Below are positions 1 through 9,970 of a stretch of DNA of 64,000 nucleotides, piece by piece. Where the stretch lies: the NCBI GenBank assembly GCA_029817715.1, contig JARUPY010000321.1, positions 496,001-560,000 of the forward strand, in the 5' to 3' direction. Origin of the DNA: Melastoma dodecandrum. Lineage: Eukaryota > Streptophyta > Magnoliopsida > Myrtales > Melastomataceae. A model generated the notes under the pieces. That model saw only the letters and a program-made list of their open reading frames with translations. It did no database searches and had not been told where the DNA came from. Each line of letters opens with the position of its first letter. Positions within the stretch are counted from its first letter, which is position 1. The position numbers were made by a program, and so were the translations under genes.

Positions 1-998
1 TTGTATGCGAAGATGCCGACGTTGATCAGGCAGTCGAGTTAGCCCACTTTGCTCTTTTCTTCAACCAGGTTTGTCTTCGAAATTAAATTCCTAATCAAAC
101 ATTGGCCTTTGGACATTGGCATTCAATTAACTTCTTGCCAACAGGGACAATGCTGCTGTGCGGGATCTCGCACGTATGTGCATGAGAGCGTATATGATGA
201 ATTTGTAGAAAAAGCCAAGGCGCGTGCTTTGAGACGCATAGTGGGCGATCCGTTCAAGAACGGCATTGAACAAGGTCCACAGGTAGGATTGAAATTGACC
301 TATATACTGCATAGATGGATCGTATTTTTCTCATGGGAACAAGAATCGTGAACCAGATTGATACAGAGCAATTTGAGAAGATATTAGGATACATTAGATC
401 AGGCGTGGAAAGTGGGGCAACTCTCGAAACCGGAGGAGACAGATTGGGATCCAAAGGCTACTATGTTCAGCCAACGGTGTTCTCAAATGTCAAGGTATGC
501 ACAGTTTTCCGTCATCAGATAAAAATCTACTCGCTAAAGTCCATCAAAGTCTAAGAGCAACTCGGGCTCTCCTATGTAACAGGACGACATGCTAATAGCT
601 AAGGATGAGATCTTCGGTCCGGTGCAGTCCATCTTGAAGTTCAAGTGAGGATTTTAGAACTCGTCAACTCTGTTCTCTTAGCCTGTTTAAGCGTTTATCC
701 AATCCAGTGTTTGAATTTCGCTAGGGACCTGGATGAAGTTATCAAGAGAGCGAATAGCACCCGCTACGGGCTGGCAGCAGGGGTCTTCACGCAGAACATT
801 GACACGGCCAATACCCTTACGCGTGCTCTCCGGGTTGGAACTGTTTGGATAAACTGTTTCGATGTCTTTGATGCTGCAATCCCATTCGGAGGATACAAGA
901 TGAGCGGCCAGGGAAGGGAAAAGGGCATTTACAGCCTGAACAATTACTTGCAGATCAAGGCCGTGGTTACTCCTATCAAGAAGGCCTCATGGCTGTAG
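1..998 (+). CDS. ALDH2B: Mitochondrial-type aldehyde dehydrogenase, 3' part of gene
   Basis: NAD-dependent aldehyde dehydrogenase that oxidises aldehydes such as acetaldehyde to acids; plant ALDH2B proteins act in mitochondria. The gene enters from the left, so its start is missing. Exons by splice sites and phase: 1-68, 145-282, 357-494, 583-644 and 725-998, with introns GT-AG throughout. The second visible exon opens with the catalytic-loop motif [10 protein letters not shown]; the nucleophilic Cys is the middle one (codon 154-156). Later exons carry [12 protein letters not shown] and the family C-terminal signature [20 protein letters not shown]. The protein ends in KKASWL before TAG at 996-998. 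A poly(A) signal AATAAA lies at 1098-1103. No frameshift is visible, so the part present looks functional. The ALDH2C cytosolic branch is the main alternative; the mitochondrial branch fits the motifs better. The gene converges on the XTH gene, with stop codons about 140 bp apart. Confidence 0.9.
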
Positions 999-1138
999 GA
1001 TGGAGCGATCTATCAATCATGTAACTCATTTCCATTGAGAAGTCTACGTCGGCAGAATAAGTGCAGACTGTAATGAGGACCTTTTGCAATTATTGATAAT
1101 AAAAGAGTTCAGTGAGAATGGAAGACATTCATTCTAAA

Positions 1139-2197
1139 TCAATTGCATTCGGGAGGGAGGACTTTGTATCTGTGGATGTCCTTGCAGTAAGAATAGAACA
1201 TGAGCTTACTTCTCGCCCACTGCATTGCTGAGACCTGCTGAGAAGTCAAGGCCGCAAAGTACTGGCAGTCAACTGGGTCAAAACTAGCTGGGACGAACAT
1301 CTTCTTGGGACACGATGGCTGGATTCCTCCTGGAGTTGAGGAATTCGAGGACGCTGATGGTATGCAACCCACCAGCTGCACTTGCGAAATCGAGGCCACA
1401 AAGGGAGCATAAGCATAGCTCACGGGGTACTTCCCCCCGTGCGTCGCCCACTCCGACCCGTCCCATATGGTCGCATAAATGGACATGGGCTTCGAAGGAT
1501 AGAAGGAGCCCTTCCACAAAAATTCCCGAACCGGTATGTTGTCCACGAGGAAGAAGATGTGATGTGCGTTCCAGACGATGGAGTAGTAGTGGTGTTCCTC
1601 CGTAGGATCGAACCAAAGATAGAATTTCTCGTCCCTTCCGGTGCTCACGCTTCCGTTGACGTACAAGTTCGTCTGCATAACCCAATCATTCCGCTTGTCA
1701 TGGCCCAGCAGCTCGATGTCAATCTCATCGTGGTTGTGAGGGAAAGCCTCTGCATTTGACAACTGCGATAGAAAGAAGATAATCAACCTGTGGTATAAGA
1801 TTTCGAGGAAATGAAAGAATAAGACAGAGCATACGTAGAACGCGACCACGACGCCAGACGTGAGTCCAGCGGGGAGCTTGATCGCGGCGCTGAAGAAGCC
1901 ATAGTAGTACTTGTCCTTGGAGGCCAAGCCGGATCCGGAGGACTTGTTGAGGGTGAGATCGACAGAGGAGGCATTGTTGTAGAGACGGACGTTGGGGTTG
2001 CCGAAGGAGATGGAGAAGGCGGAGTCGAGGGATGAGACGAGAGGGAAGAAGTCGGTGAGGCGACTGACGTTGGGGGCAGTGTAACGCCTGTTATGGGCGG
2101 AGACTAACGGGGCCGCACAAAATGGTAACAACGACAGATAAGAGAGATAGAGGCGGTGGTGGAGGGAAAAGCGTGTGGCCGAGGTGGTGGGGACCAT
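1139..2197 (-). CDS. Xyloglucan endotransglucosylase/hydrolase (XTH, GH16)
   Basis: Secreted cell-wall enzyme that cuts and rejoins (or hydrolyses) xyloglucan. Exon 1 is 2197-1835 and exon 2 is 1762-1139, giving about 328 residues, normal for the family. An N-terminal hydrophobic stretch (about residues 15-34) is a signal peptide. The GH16 catalytic motif [10 protein letters not shown] is intact, followed by an N-glycosylation sequon (NGS). The C-terminal XET domain has conserved Cys residues and ends in YKVLPPEC. The motif and the long, Cys-rich C-terminus suggest group III, but I did not assign a member number. The 72-bp intron (1834-1763, GTATGC...CGCAG) contains no stop and is a multiple of three, so the gene also reads open as 352 codons. 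I place the intron because [16 protein letters not shown] is continuous in the family. TATA-like sequence lies about 50 bp upstream. Confidence 0.9.
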   Translation of the reverse strand: MVPTTSATRFSLHHRLYLSYLSLLPFCAAPLVSAHNRRYTAPNVSRLTDFFPLVSSLDSAFSISFGNPNVRLYNNASSVDLTLNKSSGSGLASKDKYYYGFFSAAIKLPAGLTSGVVVAFYVCSVLFFHFLEILYHRLIIFFLSQLSNAEAFPHNHDEIDIELLGHDKRNDWVMQTNLYVNGSVSTGRDEKFYLWFDPTEEHHYYSIVWNAHHIFFLVDNIPVREFLWKGSFYPSKPMSIYATIWDGSEWATHGGKYPVSYAYAPFVASISQVQLVGCIPSASSNSSTPGGIQPSCPKKMFVPASFDPVDCQYFAALTSQQVSAMQWARSKLMFYSYCKDIHRYKVLPPECN

Positions 2198-2240
2198 CCC
2201 GACTGCGCTCTTTACTATATTGAGCGTGGGTCGATCCGGG

Positions 2241-2250
2241 CTTTTATAAA
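2241..2250 (-). promoter_or_regulatory. TATA box of the XTH gene
   Basis: On the minus strand TTTATAAAAG lies about 45-55 bp upstream of the ATG at 2197, a normal spacing for a short plant leader. It sits in GC-richer DNA than the spacer beyond it. Confidence 0.6.
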
Positions 2251-2259
2251 CGCGACCCC

Positions 2260-2924
2260 TTCGACCTAATTTAACACCTATTACTATTGATAATGAATTA
2301 AATTAGAAGGGGGGATGTCTCATTAAATGGATGATTTGATGGCCATCCCATTTAAGATAACCATAATGAATCTCCACCTATTTATTCGTACTTCAGTAAT
2401 GTGAAATGAAATCCCATTTCAATTTTTTTTTTCTTTTTGGTTCAGAAATCCAAGAATATCAGGGTCCTTAAACATCCTATTCCAATAGACGTATACTTTT
2501 TTTTATCTTTAGTTTATTTTTTTTTTGTGGACTGGTTTTTTTGGTCATGTGGGGTTTAAAGGCTAGTTTAAAAAAAAAACTAGAAGAAGTGAGTAGTTAG
2601 TTGAGGAATGAGGTTGATGCCAAAGGAGAAACAGCTGGCATTTATCAATAATTTCAGAAGTCCGGTAGGATGGATTTATTATAATTTAATTGAATGCTTT
2701 CTCCCCTTCTCCCTTTTCTTCACGAACTAATTCGGTGGTTTTTATTTATGGTGTCTTGAAAATGTGAACTTTCATATATTTATTCTGTTGTATAATACAA
2801 CGAACACTAATTGTCTTAAAAGTTCGAACTTTTTGGTGAAAGCGTAGCAATATATTTTCATTTTCAACATTTTCTATGTATGAATGTCTTATTGCGAGAA
2901 AAGAGAAGTTATATTTTTCTTTTT
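2260..2924. other. AT-rich spacer upstream of the XTH gene
   Basis: Homopolymer-rich AT spacer. I see no coding region or repeat structure; distal XTH promoter elements may lie here but none can be named. Confidence 0.5.
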
Positions 2925-3745
2925 GTTTTGACGAAATATATATTTATAGTCTCAATTATAGACTAACTTTTATTTGTGACAATAACTTCATTTTTTCCCT
3001 TGTGACTCGAACTATACATATTATTTTGTTTATGCCCATACCATGACGACGTCTTTCTTACATGGCCCAACATAATGCCTTTTTTTCCTGATTCAGTGAT
3101 GTGGATTTAAAAAGTAAAAAATATATGTTTATGGCACCAATTAGAAAATATATTTCGTTTACGGCAACAACTTCATTTATTTTTTCTTTTGTGGCATGAA
3201 CTATAGATGATAGTGTAACTTAAACTAAGAGATGATGGAGTCAAGACCTTAGAGTGTTGTGATATATGGTTTACTACATTTGATTTTATGACGAGAATTT
3301 GCTTGTATGACGAAGAAATTATTAGAATGAAATATTGAGGTGATGCAAAAAAGAAAGCAAGCTATGAAAATGAAATCAAGAAGTTGGAGGAGAAAATTGT
3401 GAAATAAAGAAAACTGAAATACGAGAAGAAGAAACCGAGTTGCATTGTAGTTATGCTTTTGGAATGGTAATCCATCACCTACAACCTTGAATTACACCAT
3501 CACCGCCAGTTCGTGCCACAAAAGAAAGATAATGAAATTATTACGACAAACGAAAGTTATCTTATAATTAGGGACCATAAACATTTTTTTTCATTTTAAA
3601 TCCATGCTAGTCCACTATGTAGAAAAAAAAAAAGAAAACGATACATAAAGTTCGAGCCACAAAAGAAAAAAATGAAGTTGTGGCCACAGATAAAAATGGA
3701 CTTATAATTAATTTCATGAATGTATATCTTGTCATTTTTTTTTCA
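2925..3745. mobile_element. Two-tier inverted-repeat (foldback/MITE-like) element
   Basis: Two related blocks on the left (about 2930-3020 and 3110-3235) recur as reverse complements on the right (about 3475-3600 and 3645-3740). Shared pieces include ACTTCATTTWTTTTTTCTTT followed by TGTGGCWYGAACT on the left and GCCACAAAAGAAA on the right. The inner pair also shares a flanking motif reading GATGATAGTGTAACTT on the left and, reversed, GGTGATGGTGTAATTC on the right. A unique spacer of about 230 bp separates the arms. No ORF and no transposase are present, so it would be non-autonomous. Target duplication not determined. Confidence 0.6.
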
Positions 3746-6117
3746 GAAAAGTTAGAACAGAACTGAAATATAAATAAAAGAATTTAATGTTTTATATATT
3801 TTTCCCTCTCCCAAACACCGGCCATTAATTTGGAATAGTTTAATGTTTTTCGGTTGCCCGTTAGTTAGAATTTTTTTAAAAAAATAATGTTGCTCAGTCA
3901 TTTTTATAAACAAAAATACGGTTGAAGTCGTAAATTTTTTCATAAAGTTTGCAAATGTTTTCCCAACTTATGAAATCTTCATCCCCGTTCTTCATTGTTG
4001 AAACTTTCTCGAGCTAAATTTACTGGAAATGTCAATTTGGAAAAATTGGCGAATCCTTAATTTTATTGGATTATTTGTATCGCAATTATTTTATTATTTC
4101 AAATTAATTTGCAATTTTTAGGAAAGCGTGAGATTTGGGCTCGCTAGAAATTTCATCAGACAACTTTTACCAAACATACAATATATTAAATATTTACCAA
4201 AAATTTTCTTATGAGCTATTTGAATCAAATTATCTTTTATATTGAACATATGTTGGAGTTTTTAACAAAGTTACTAAATTTTTGTTACTAGAAGTTATTA
4301 ATTTAGGAAAATATTAGAAATATATAATTTAAATATTAGATTTCTAGGGATGTGAAAAATTCTTTTAAGCTGTTTTTTTTATGACAAAATGTAAAAAGTG
4401 CGGGGACCTGTCTTGTAATACCGACAGTCTGGTGAATATCGAAAATAAATGTTGAATGTCAACTATATGAAAATAATTGGACATAATCGTGACGGACACA
4501 TTATAAGATAGATAAATGTTTTGATCAACAGTTTATAGATTAATACATCTGTTAAATAAGATGGATGTATATATTTACATTTTGTAAAATAAAACATTCA
4601 TAAAGATTGACTTGTCCGGTAGATCAGATCGACACAACTATACACATTCCAAAGAAAAAATCGATGTACGGGACACTTCTAACATTGTTGGATGTGAGAA
4701 GTAATGAACAAAACCGATTGTCATGCCATTTCATCTCGAAGGATTGTGCTAAGTCGCAAGGGTCGTTTCTTAATCGGAACCATTCACGAAAGGTTGTATA
4801 TTCTAATCATGAAGGATCGTGTCTCTTTGTTTTAACGGGTAGTTGGTGGCTTACAATTACCAATATCTTCATTTTTCTATCGTTAGAATGAAGTTGAAAC
4901 TACCATTCATCTATTAATACATACTTATCATGTGCGTGTAAGCATAAGACAGATAATTATTTCAAGAACTTGTAAAAAAAGCCATTCTTCTTTGGCAAGT
5001 GGAGAAAAATAATCCTTCAAAGAACTTGTTAAAAAAAAGAATTCCAGTTGCATGTGGTGAGTCAATGCAATCTATTGTATATTTCATCTATATATATTGT
5101 TAGTAAAACAATCGAGAATGAAACTGGATTAATGATTCGTGATCCATTACCCACAAATAATTTTAAGAAATTATTAAAATGGAGAAATATTTCGGACTCA
5201 TTTTTTTAATCGAATCGCATTGTCCGGGTTGCAAAATCCGAAGACTTAAGCGCCATTGTATTTGTTTTGATTGAAATGTCAGTTGTATTTTTTCGAGATA
5301 TGATGGTTGTATTTTAATAGTTTCATCATTATAATAAATAAATATATAAATGTATACACACACGCCGCGGCTTGACCACGACATTCTAAAATTGTCCGAA
5401 TGGGGTCGTGTTATTTTGTTTCTTTATCTTTTATTATTTCTTTTTCAAATTATGGCTGTCAAATTAAAGCCACTTTTTTTCCATTGATTTTAGAATACGA
5501 GAGACTTAAGATGGAGATTCACTGCATTCAAGTCTGGATGATTTGAAGCAACGCCACTGACAGGGTACGATACCTCCTGTGGCTCTAAAAACACATTGAA
5601 TAGAAAATTTTGACATAATTCAAAGTATTGAAAGCGAACCATGTTAAAGTTAAATACAAATTTGTTAATATAGTTTGAAGTTGAATTTCAGACACGGTTA
5701 AAGTGGTGGATGTCATTTGAGCATTTCTTTACCAGGAAGGTTTTCCATGATCTAAAACCGCGTGGAATCTTAATACCGAATTTCAGCTGGAACTTCCCAC
5801 TTTTTGTCCCCACGGACATATTTAAGGGGCACCGACAACGAAAAAGAAAACGAGTAATATGATGAAATCAATTCTTGGTACTACACCGCACGCATCACGT
5901 CACACATTCAATGATAGGAACAGAAGGGGAGGAAAGAGATATGAGAAAGGGCAAGGTGTACAACTGAACTGTGGGTGGTAGGTGGAGTCGCCGAACTTTC
6001 ACATGCGAGTTCGGCCCAATATCTCCAAATATCAAAATCATACAACCACATTTGCGCTGGTTGCTTGGATGAACTCCGCAAGGAAAGAAAATTAGTTTTT
6101 TTTTTCTTCTTCTTGTA
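3746..6117. other. AT-rich intergenic DNA
   Basis: Low-complexity AT-rich sequence. A 94-codon open frame (4607-4891, +) has no recognisable domain and no leader or codon bias to support it. I see no gene here. Confidence 0.5.
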
Positions 6118-6760
6118 ATGCACAAAAAATTCACTCTATATACTTCAGACATTGTTCTAACTAAAATACAATACAAATTAGTACATTTTTTATATACTGT
6201 CGTTTTAGTACTTTTTTATATTTCACTATTTTGTATATTACTAAGAAATTATTGTGCAAATTTCTTACATTGTAATAAATTTACACGGTGTTTTAGGTTG
6301 TAATTTGTACTAAGTGGTACAATATTTTTTTAGTACTTTATGTACATTTCATTGTTTCATACATTACTAAATAAACACGGTACAATTTAGTATAAGTTAC
6401 TGCGTAAAACAATGTGTTAATTTAATACAATGTACGAAATGCGCACAATGTTTCTTTAATAATGTTGAAAATAGTGAAAAGTATAAAAAATATTTTAAAA
6501 CTCCGTACAACTTAGTACAAATTACTACGTGAAGCACTGTGTCAATTTTATACCATGTAAAAAATTCGCTAAGCGATTTCTTAGTAACGTATAAAGAAAC
6601 TGTTTTATAATAAGAAAACTTTATTTATTTACAGTAAATTCAAAATGGGCCTAGTAATTTTATTGGAACTTGTACTAAGATATTTGCTGTTATACTAAAA
6701 AAATGGTAAAAATGTACAAACTTTTTTTTTTTACATTATTAATTTGTACGGTGTTTTTTG
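6118..6760. repeat. AT-rich island of TTAGTAC/GTACTAA units, copy 1
   Basis: The block is dense in GTACTAA, TTAGTAC and TAGTACAAAT. Units of roughly 120 bp occur forward (about 6220-6345) and as reverse complements (about 6375-6600), with a symmetry centre near 6365. For example TATTACTAAGAAATTATTGT on the left has a counterpart reading, reversed, ACGTTACTAAGAAATCGCTT. No coding capacity. The same motif dominates 22876-23480 and 52152-53399. Confidence 0.55.
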
Positions 6761-6997
6761 AACCTAGTGCCTATCTTAATGGGGCTGGTCTTTTATGTGT
6801 TGCCCCATCCTGCCCTGAAAATCCCAACCCCCTTATTGAAATCGTCCTCATCCTTTCTTCTGTCTTTGTTCTTTAACTCCCCTTTCACTAGTTGTCGTTT
6901 CTTTAGCCTTTTTCACCTCCCGCAGATCGCAATGAGAAAAACTCGTGGTACGACAAAGGTGCGTTGGTGGGTTTGTACAGGATGGTAATTAATTGTA
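6761..6997 (+). other. Possible first-exon relic of an unidentified gene or transposon
   Basis: Pyrimidine-rich, leader-like DNA (6840-6930) precedes a short open start at 6932 encoding MRKTRGTTK and then a GTGCGTT that could be a splice donor. The peptide resembles the KTRGPT start of Ptta/En/Spm-type plant transposase relics, but nine residues prove nothing. The frame is interrupted downstream by the Copia insertion. Confidence 0.2.
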
Positions 6998-7212
6998 GTA
7001 GCATATTGGGGTTCCTGGGTTTTGGTGTGGTAGTCGCTTAGGGAACTGATTCTTGCACTCTCTGGAGAGGCCGAATGGGTTATGGGGCACGCTGGCGGCA
7101 TCGGATGGGGAGTGTCCTCTTGATTTTGTTTATGGTTTAGGTATATAATTAGGGTTGTTGTCTGCCTCTTTGATGCTGTGATTCTCTGGAAAATCTATTC
7201 ATTTGTAGAAGA
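6998..7212. repeat. 215-bp direct repeat, left copy
   Basis: Begins GTAGCATATTGGGG and ends TTGTAGAAGA, one base before the 5' LTR of the Copia element. It matches 9756-9970 with about 10 substitutions and no gap that I can find. Confidence 0.9.
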
Positions 7213-7213
7213 C

Positions 7214-7462
7214 TGATATTAAAATCTTAGTAAATATCTTAGAAAATATCTTAGCAAGTATTTTAATATGAGAAAGATTTTATAGGAGATATAATTTCTA
7301 TTATTTAAGATTTTGTTGAGATTTTATTTGATTTCTTTAGATTATTTTTGGAGCTATAAATAGGGCTTGTCCCCATGTAACAATTCACTTTTGATTTTGT
7401 TCAATATAATCAGAGAGTTTCTGTTGTGAAGAGGTTTGGTTCCTACACCGGGAACACCTACA
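7214..7462 (+). repeat. Copia 5' LTR
   Basis: TGATATT...ACCTACA, 249 bp, with TATA-like CTATAAATAGGG near 7356-7367. Matches 9510-9755. Confidence 0.9.
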
Positions 7463-7464
7463 AT

Positions 7465-7477
7465 TGGTATCAGAGCG
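7465..7477 (+). other. Primer-binding site, initiator-tRNA-Met type
   Basis: TGGTATCAGAGCG lies two bases after the 5' LTR, the standard plant Copia PBS complementary to the 3' end of tRNA-iMet. Confidence 0.9.
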
Positions 7478-7549
7478 TTTGTGATCTTTCGGGAACTGTG
7501 GAAGTCTTGTGAAGAATTTGATATTTTTGCTTTTCGTCCAAAAGAAGGA

Positions 7550-8626
7550 GATGGAGGCAAGTACAAGCAGTTTCTCTTCTACAACGCCTCCTATGTTTGA
7601 TGGGGAGAACTATCAAGCTTGGGCGGTGAAGATGAACGCTTTCATGGAGGGCAGCAATTTGTGGATGCACTCCTCGACAACCCTACTATCAACCAGATTC
7701 GGTATCACAAGGAAAGAGTCACGAAGAAGGCAAGGGCGAAATCATGTCTCTATGCGGTAGTGTCGCCTACAATATTCACGAGGATCATGAAGTTCCAGAC
7801 TGCGAAGGATATTTGGAATTTCTTGAAGGATGAGTATGAAGGTGACGAGAAGATAAGGGGCATGAAGGCTTTGAATTTGATGAGAGAATTTGAGAGGCAA
7901 CAGATGAAGGAGGATGAGGCTGTGAAGGATTTTTCTGACAGATTGATAAATCTGGCCGACAAAATGAGAGTTCTAGGTACAGATATGAAGGATGAAAGAA
8001 TTGTACAGAAGGTTTTGGTGTCGCTGCCAGAACGTTTTGAAGCTACGATTGTTTCATTGGAGAATACGAAAGATCTATCAGACATAAAGCTGGCGGAGTT
8101 GTTGAGTGCGATGCAGGCTCAGGAACAGAGAAGGCTGATGAGACGGGAAGTTCAAGTTCCAACTGAGGGAGCCTTACCAGCAAGGTCGAAGACAACAGAT
8201 TCTGGAAAATGGAAGAAGCCGTGGAATCAGCAGAAGGGGACTGCAGAAAGTTCAGACAAAAATAGAGATACTGTTGAACAGGGGCGTCCTTCTGAGAGTG
8301 GTTCTGCAGATCAGAGAGAAAGGCTGGATCCGTGCAAACACTGTGTTGGCAGAAATCATCCACATTATAAGTGTTGGAGGAGACCAGACGTGAAGTGTTA
8401 TAACTGTCAGAAGTTAGGGCACATTGCGAGGTTTTGTCAGGAGAAAGATTCTCAGCAAAGTGGTTCAGAAGCAGCTGTGAATCATGAGGTAGAGTATATG
8501 TTTACAGCATTGTGTTTTGCTACTGGATTGACTCGTAGAAGCTGGCTGGTGGATAGCGGATGTACCCACCACATGACATATGATAAGAAGTCATTTGCAA
8601 GTCTAGATCGAAGCTTCTGTGCTTGA
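7550..8626 (+). pseudogene. Copia gag and protease start, frameshifted
   Basis: The polyprotein starts at ATG 7550 (MEASTSS) with the usual FDGENYQAWAVKM segment. A frameshift near 7660 moves it to the frame that stays open to TGA at 8624-8626. The UBN2/Retrotran gag region is recognisable to about 8130, followed by a charged linker, the zinc knuckle CYNCQKLGHIARFC (about 8398-8440) and the protease motif LVDSGCTHHMT (about 8547-8580). Protease then stops prematurely. These parts should make the particle and cleave the polyprotein; as it stands this copy cannot. Confidence 0.85.
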
Positions 8627-8890
8627 GTAAGGATCGGGAATGGTGATTACATTGACGTTGAAGGGAAAGGAGATGTAATCATTGATGGTCCAGAAGGTGT
8701 AAGGCTAACCGGTGATGTTTTGTATGCACCTAAGATTGACCAGAACTTGTTGAGTGTTGGTCAACTCGTGCAGAAGGGGTACAAGGTGATGTTCGAAGAC
8801 GGGTTCTGTATGATAGCAGATTCTTCTAGGAAGGAGATACTCAAGATTCAGATGAAAGACAAGAGTTTCTTCTTTGATCCCATGTTATAG
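8627..8890 (+). pseudogene. Copia protease-integrase linker remnant
   Basis: The same frame as gag continues after the stop with VRIGNGDYIDVEGKGDV and NLLSVGQLVQKGYKV, the standard Copia segment after protease, and ends at TAG 8888-8890. Integrase, which should follow, is absent. Confidence 0.8.
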
Positions 8891-8902
8891 AGTCAGCAAG
8901 CT

Positions 8903-9439
8903 GTGAAGGCTCAGGATAAAGAAGTTGTGCAGACTTTGCACGCGTCACAGAAGTTAAATGTGAAGAAACAGAACATTGAAGAACAACTCAATTCTGAAGA
9001 GCAGATTGATCTACTTGTAAGAGGTTCGAGATCATTGACCAAAATCTATGAAAGATGCAATGTCGCAGTATTAGAACCTGCTATTTTTGAGAATGCAAAG
9101 GAGGACAGAAAGTTTTCAGTTGCAATGCAAGAGGAGATTTCTGTAAAGCAGCTAGAAGGTTCCTGTGTTGTAGAACCTGAACAGAAGGTGTATAGGTTGA
9201 AGAAGGCTCTGTATGGATTAAAGCAACCTCCTAGAGCTTGGTACAAGAAAATTGATGATTATTTGAATGAGTTGTGCTTTGTAAGAAGTCGAAGTGAACA
9301 CACTTTGTATGTCAGGAAGGCTTATCTGAGTGTGATTATGATTTCCTTGTACGTGGATTATCTTTTGGTTACAATAAATGATCAGAAGCTCGTACAGAAG
9401 CTGAAGCAGAAACTGATGGAGATTTTTGAGAATGATTGA
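8903..9439 (+). pseudogene. Copia reverse transcriptase fragment
   Basis: Open for 178 codons. The recognisable part starts with YRLKKALYGLKQPPRAWY and runs into LYVDYLLVT, where the catalytic YVDD is changed to YVDY. The upstream residues are linker joined by deletion. It ends near the RT thumb; RNase H is missing and the 3' LTR follows after 70 bp. Confidence 0.85.
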
Positions 9440-9509
9440 TTTGAGAGAATATTGGCGTGTCTATCAGCTCTTGATCCAATGAGGAGTTTGTTGGTGATTG
9501 GATCAAGCC

Positions 9510-9755
9510 TGATATGAAAATCTTAGGAAATATCTTAAAAAGAATCTTAGAAAATATTTTAAAGATTTTATAGGAGATATAATATATTTTATTTAAGATT
9601 TTATTGAGATTTTATTTGATTTCTTTAGATTATTTTTGGACCTATAAATAGGGCTTGTCCTCAGATGTAACAATTCACTTTAGAGTTTGTTCAATAAAGT
9701 TAGAGAGAGTTTCGGTCGTTGAAGTTGTTTGGTTCCTACACCGGGAACACCTACA
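9510..9755 (+). repeat. Copia 3' LTR
   Basis: TGATATG...ACCTACA, 246 bp, same orientation as 7214-7462 with scattered substitutions and a few small indels. No clean polypurine tract precedes it. Confidence 0.9.
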
Positions 9756-9970
9756 GTAGCATATTGGGGTTTGTGGGTTTTGGTGTGGTAGTCCCTTAGG
9801 GCACTGATTCTTGCACTCTCTGGAGAGGCCGAATGGGTTATGGGGCACACTGGCGGCATCGGATGGGGAGTGTCCTCTTGATTTTATTTATGGTTTAGGT
9901 ATATAATTAGGGTTGTTGTTTGCCTCTTTGATGGAGTGATTCTCTGGAAAATCTCTTCATTTGTAGAAGA
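9756..9970. repeat. 215-bp direct repeat, right copy
   Basis: Starts on the base after the 3' LTR and matches 6998-7212 at about 95%. Beyond 9970 the sequence is unrelated to the LTR and presumably continues the original locus. Confidence 0.9.

Larger units (their letters stand above)
7214..9755 (+). mobile_element. Internally deleted Ty1/Copia retrotransposon
   Basis: Complete at both ends (TG...CA LTRs) but only 2.54 kb, about half the usual length. Order: 5' LTR, PBS, gag with CCHC knuckle, protease start, protease-integrase linker, then a jump to a late RT fragment, then 3' LTR. Integrase and most of RT/RNase H are missing. Stops and frameshifts interrupt the remains, so it cannot move on its own. 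The two LTRs differ at roughly one site in ten, which indicates an old insertion. No ordinary 5-bp target duplication is present; a 215-bp duplication abuts both ends instead. Confidence 0.9.

Noticed and set aside
4607..4891. Isolated 94-codon frame in AT-rich spacer
   Set aside because: No homologous motif, no promoter or splice signal nearby.
7465..7477. tRNA-like sequence TGGTATCAGAGC (also at 14788 and 46432)
   Set aside because: Only the primer-binding complement of tRNA-iMet; no cloverleaf can be formed from the surrounding bases.
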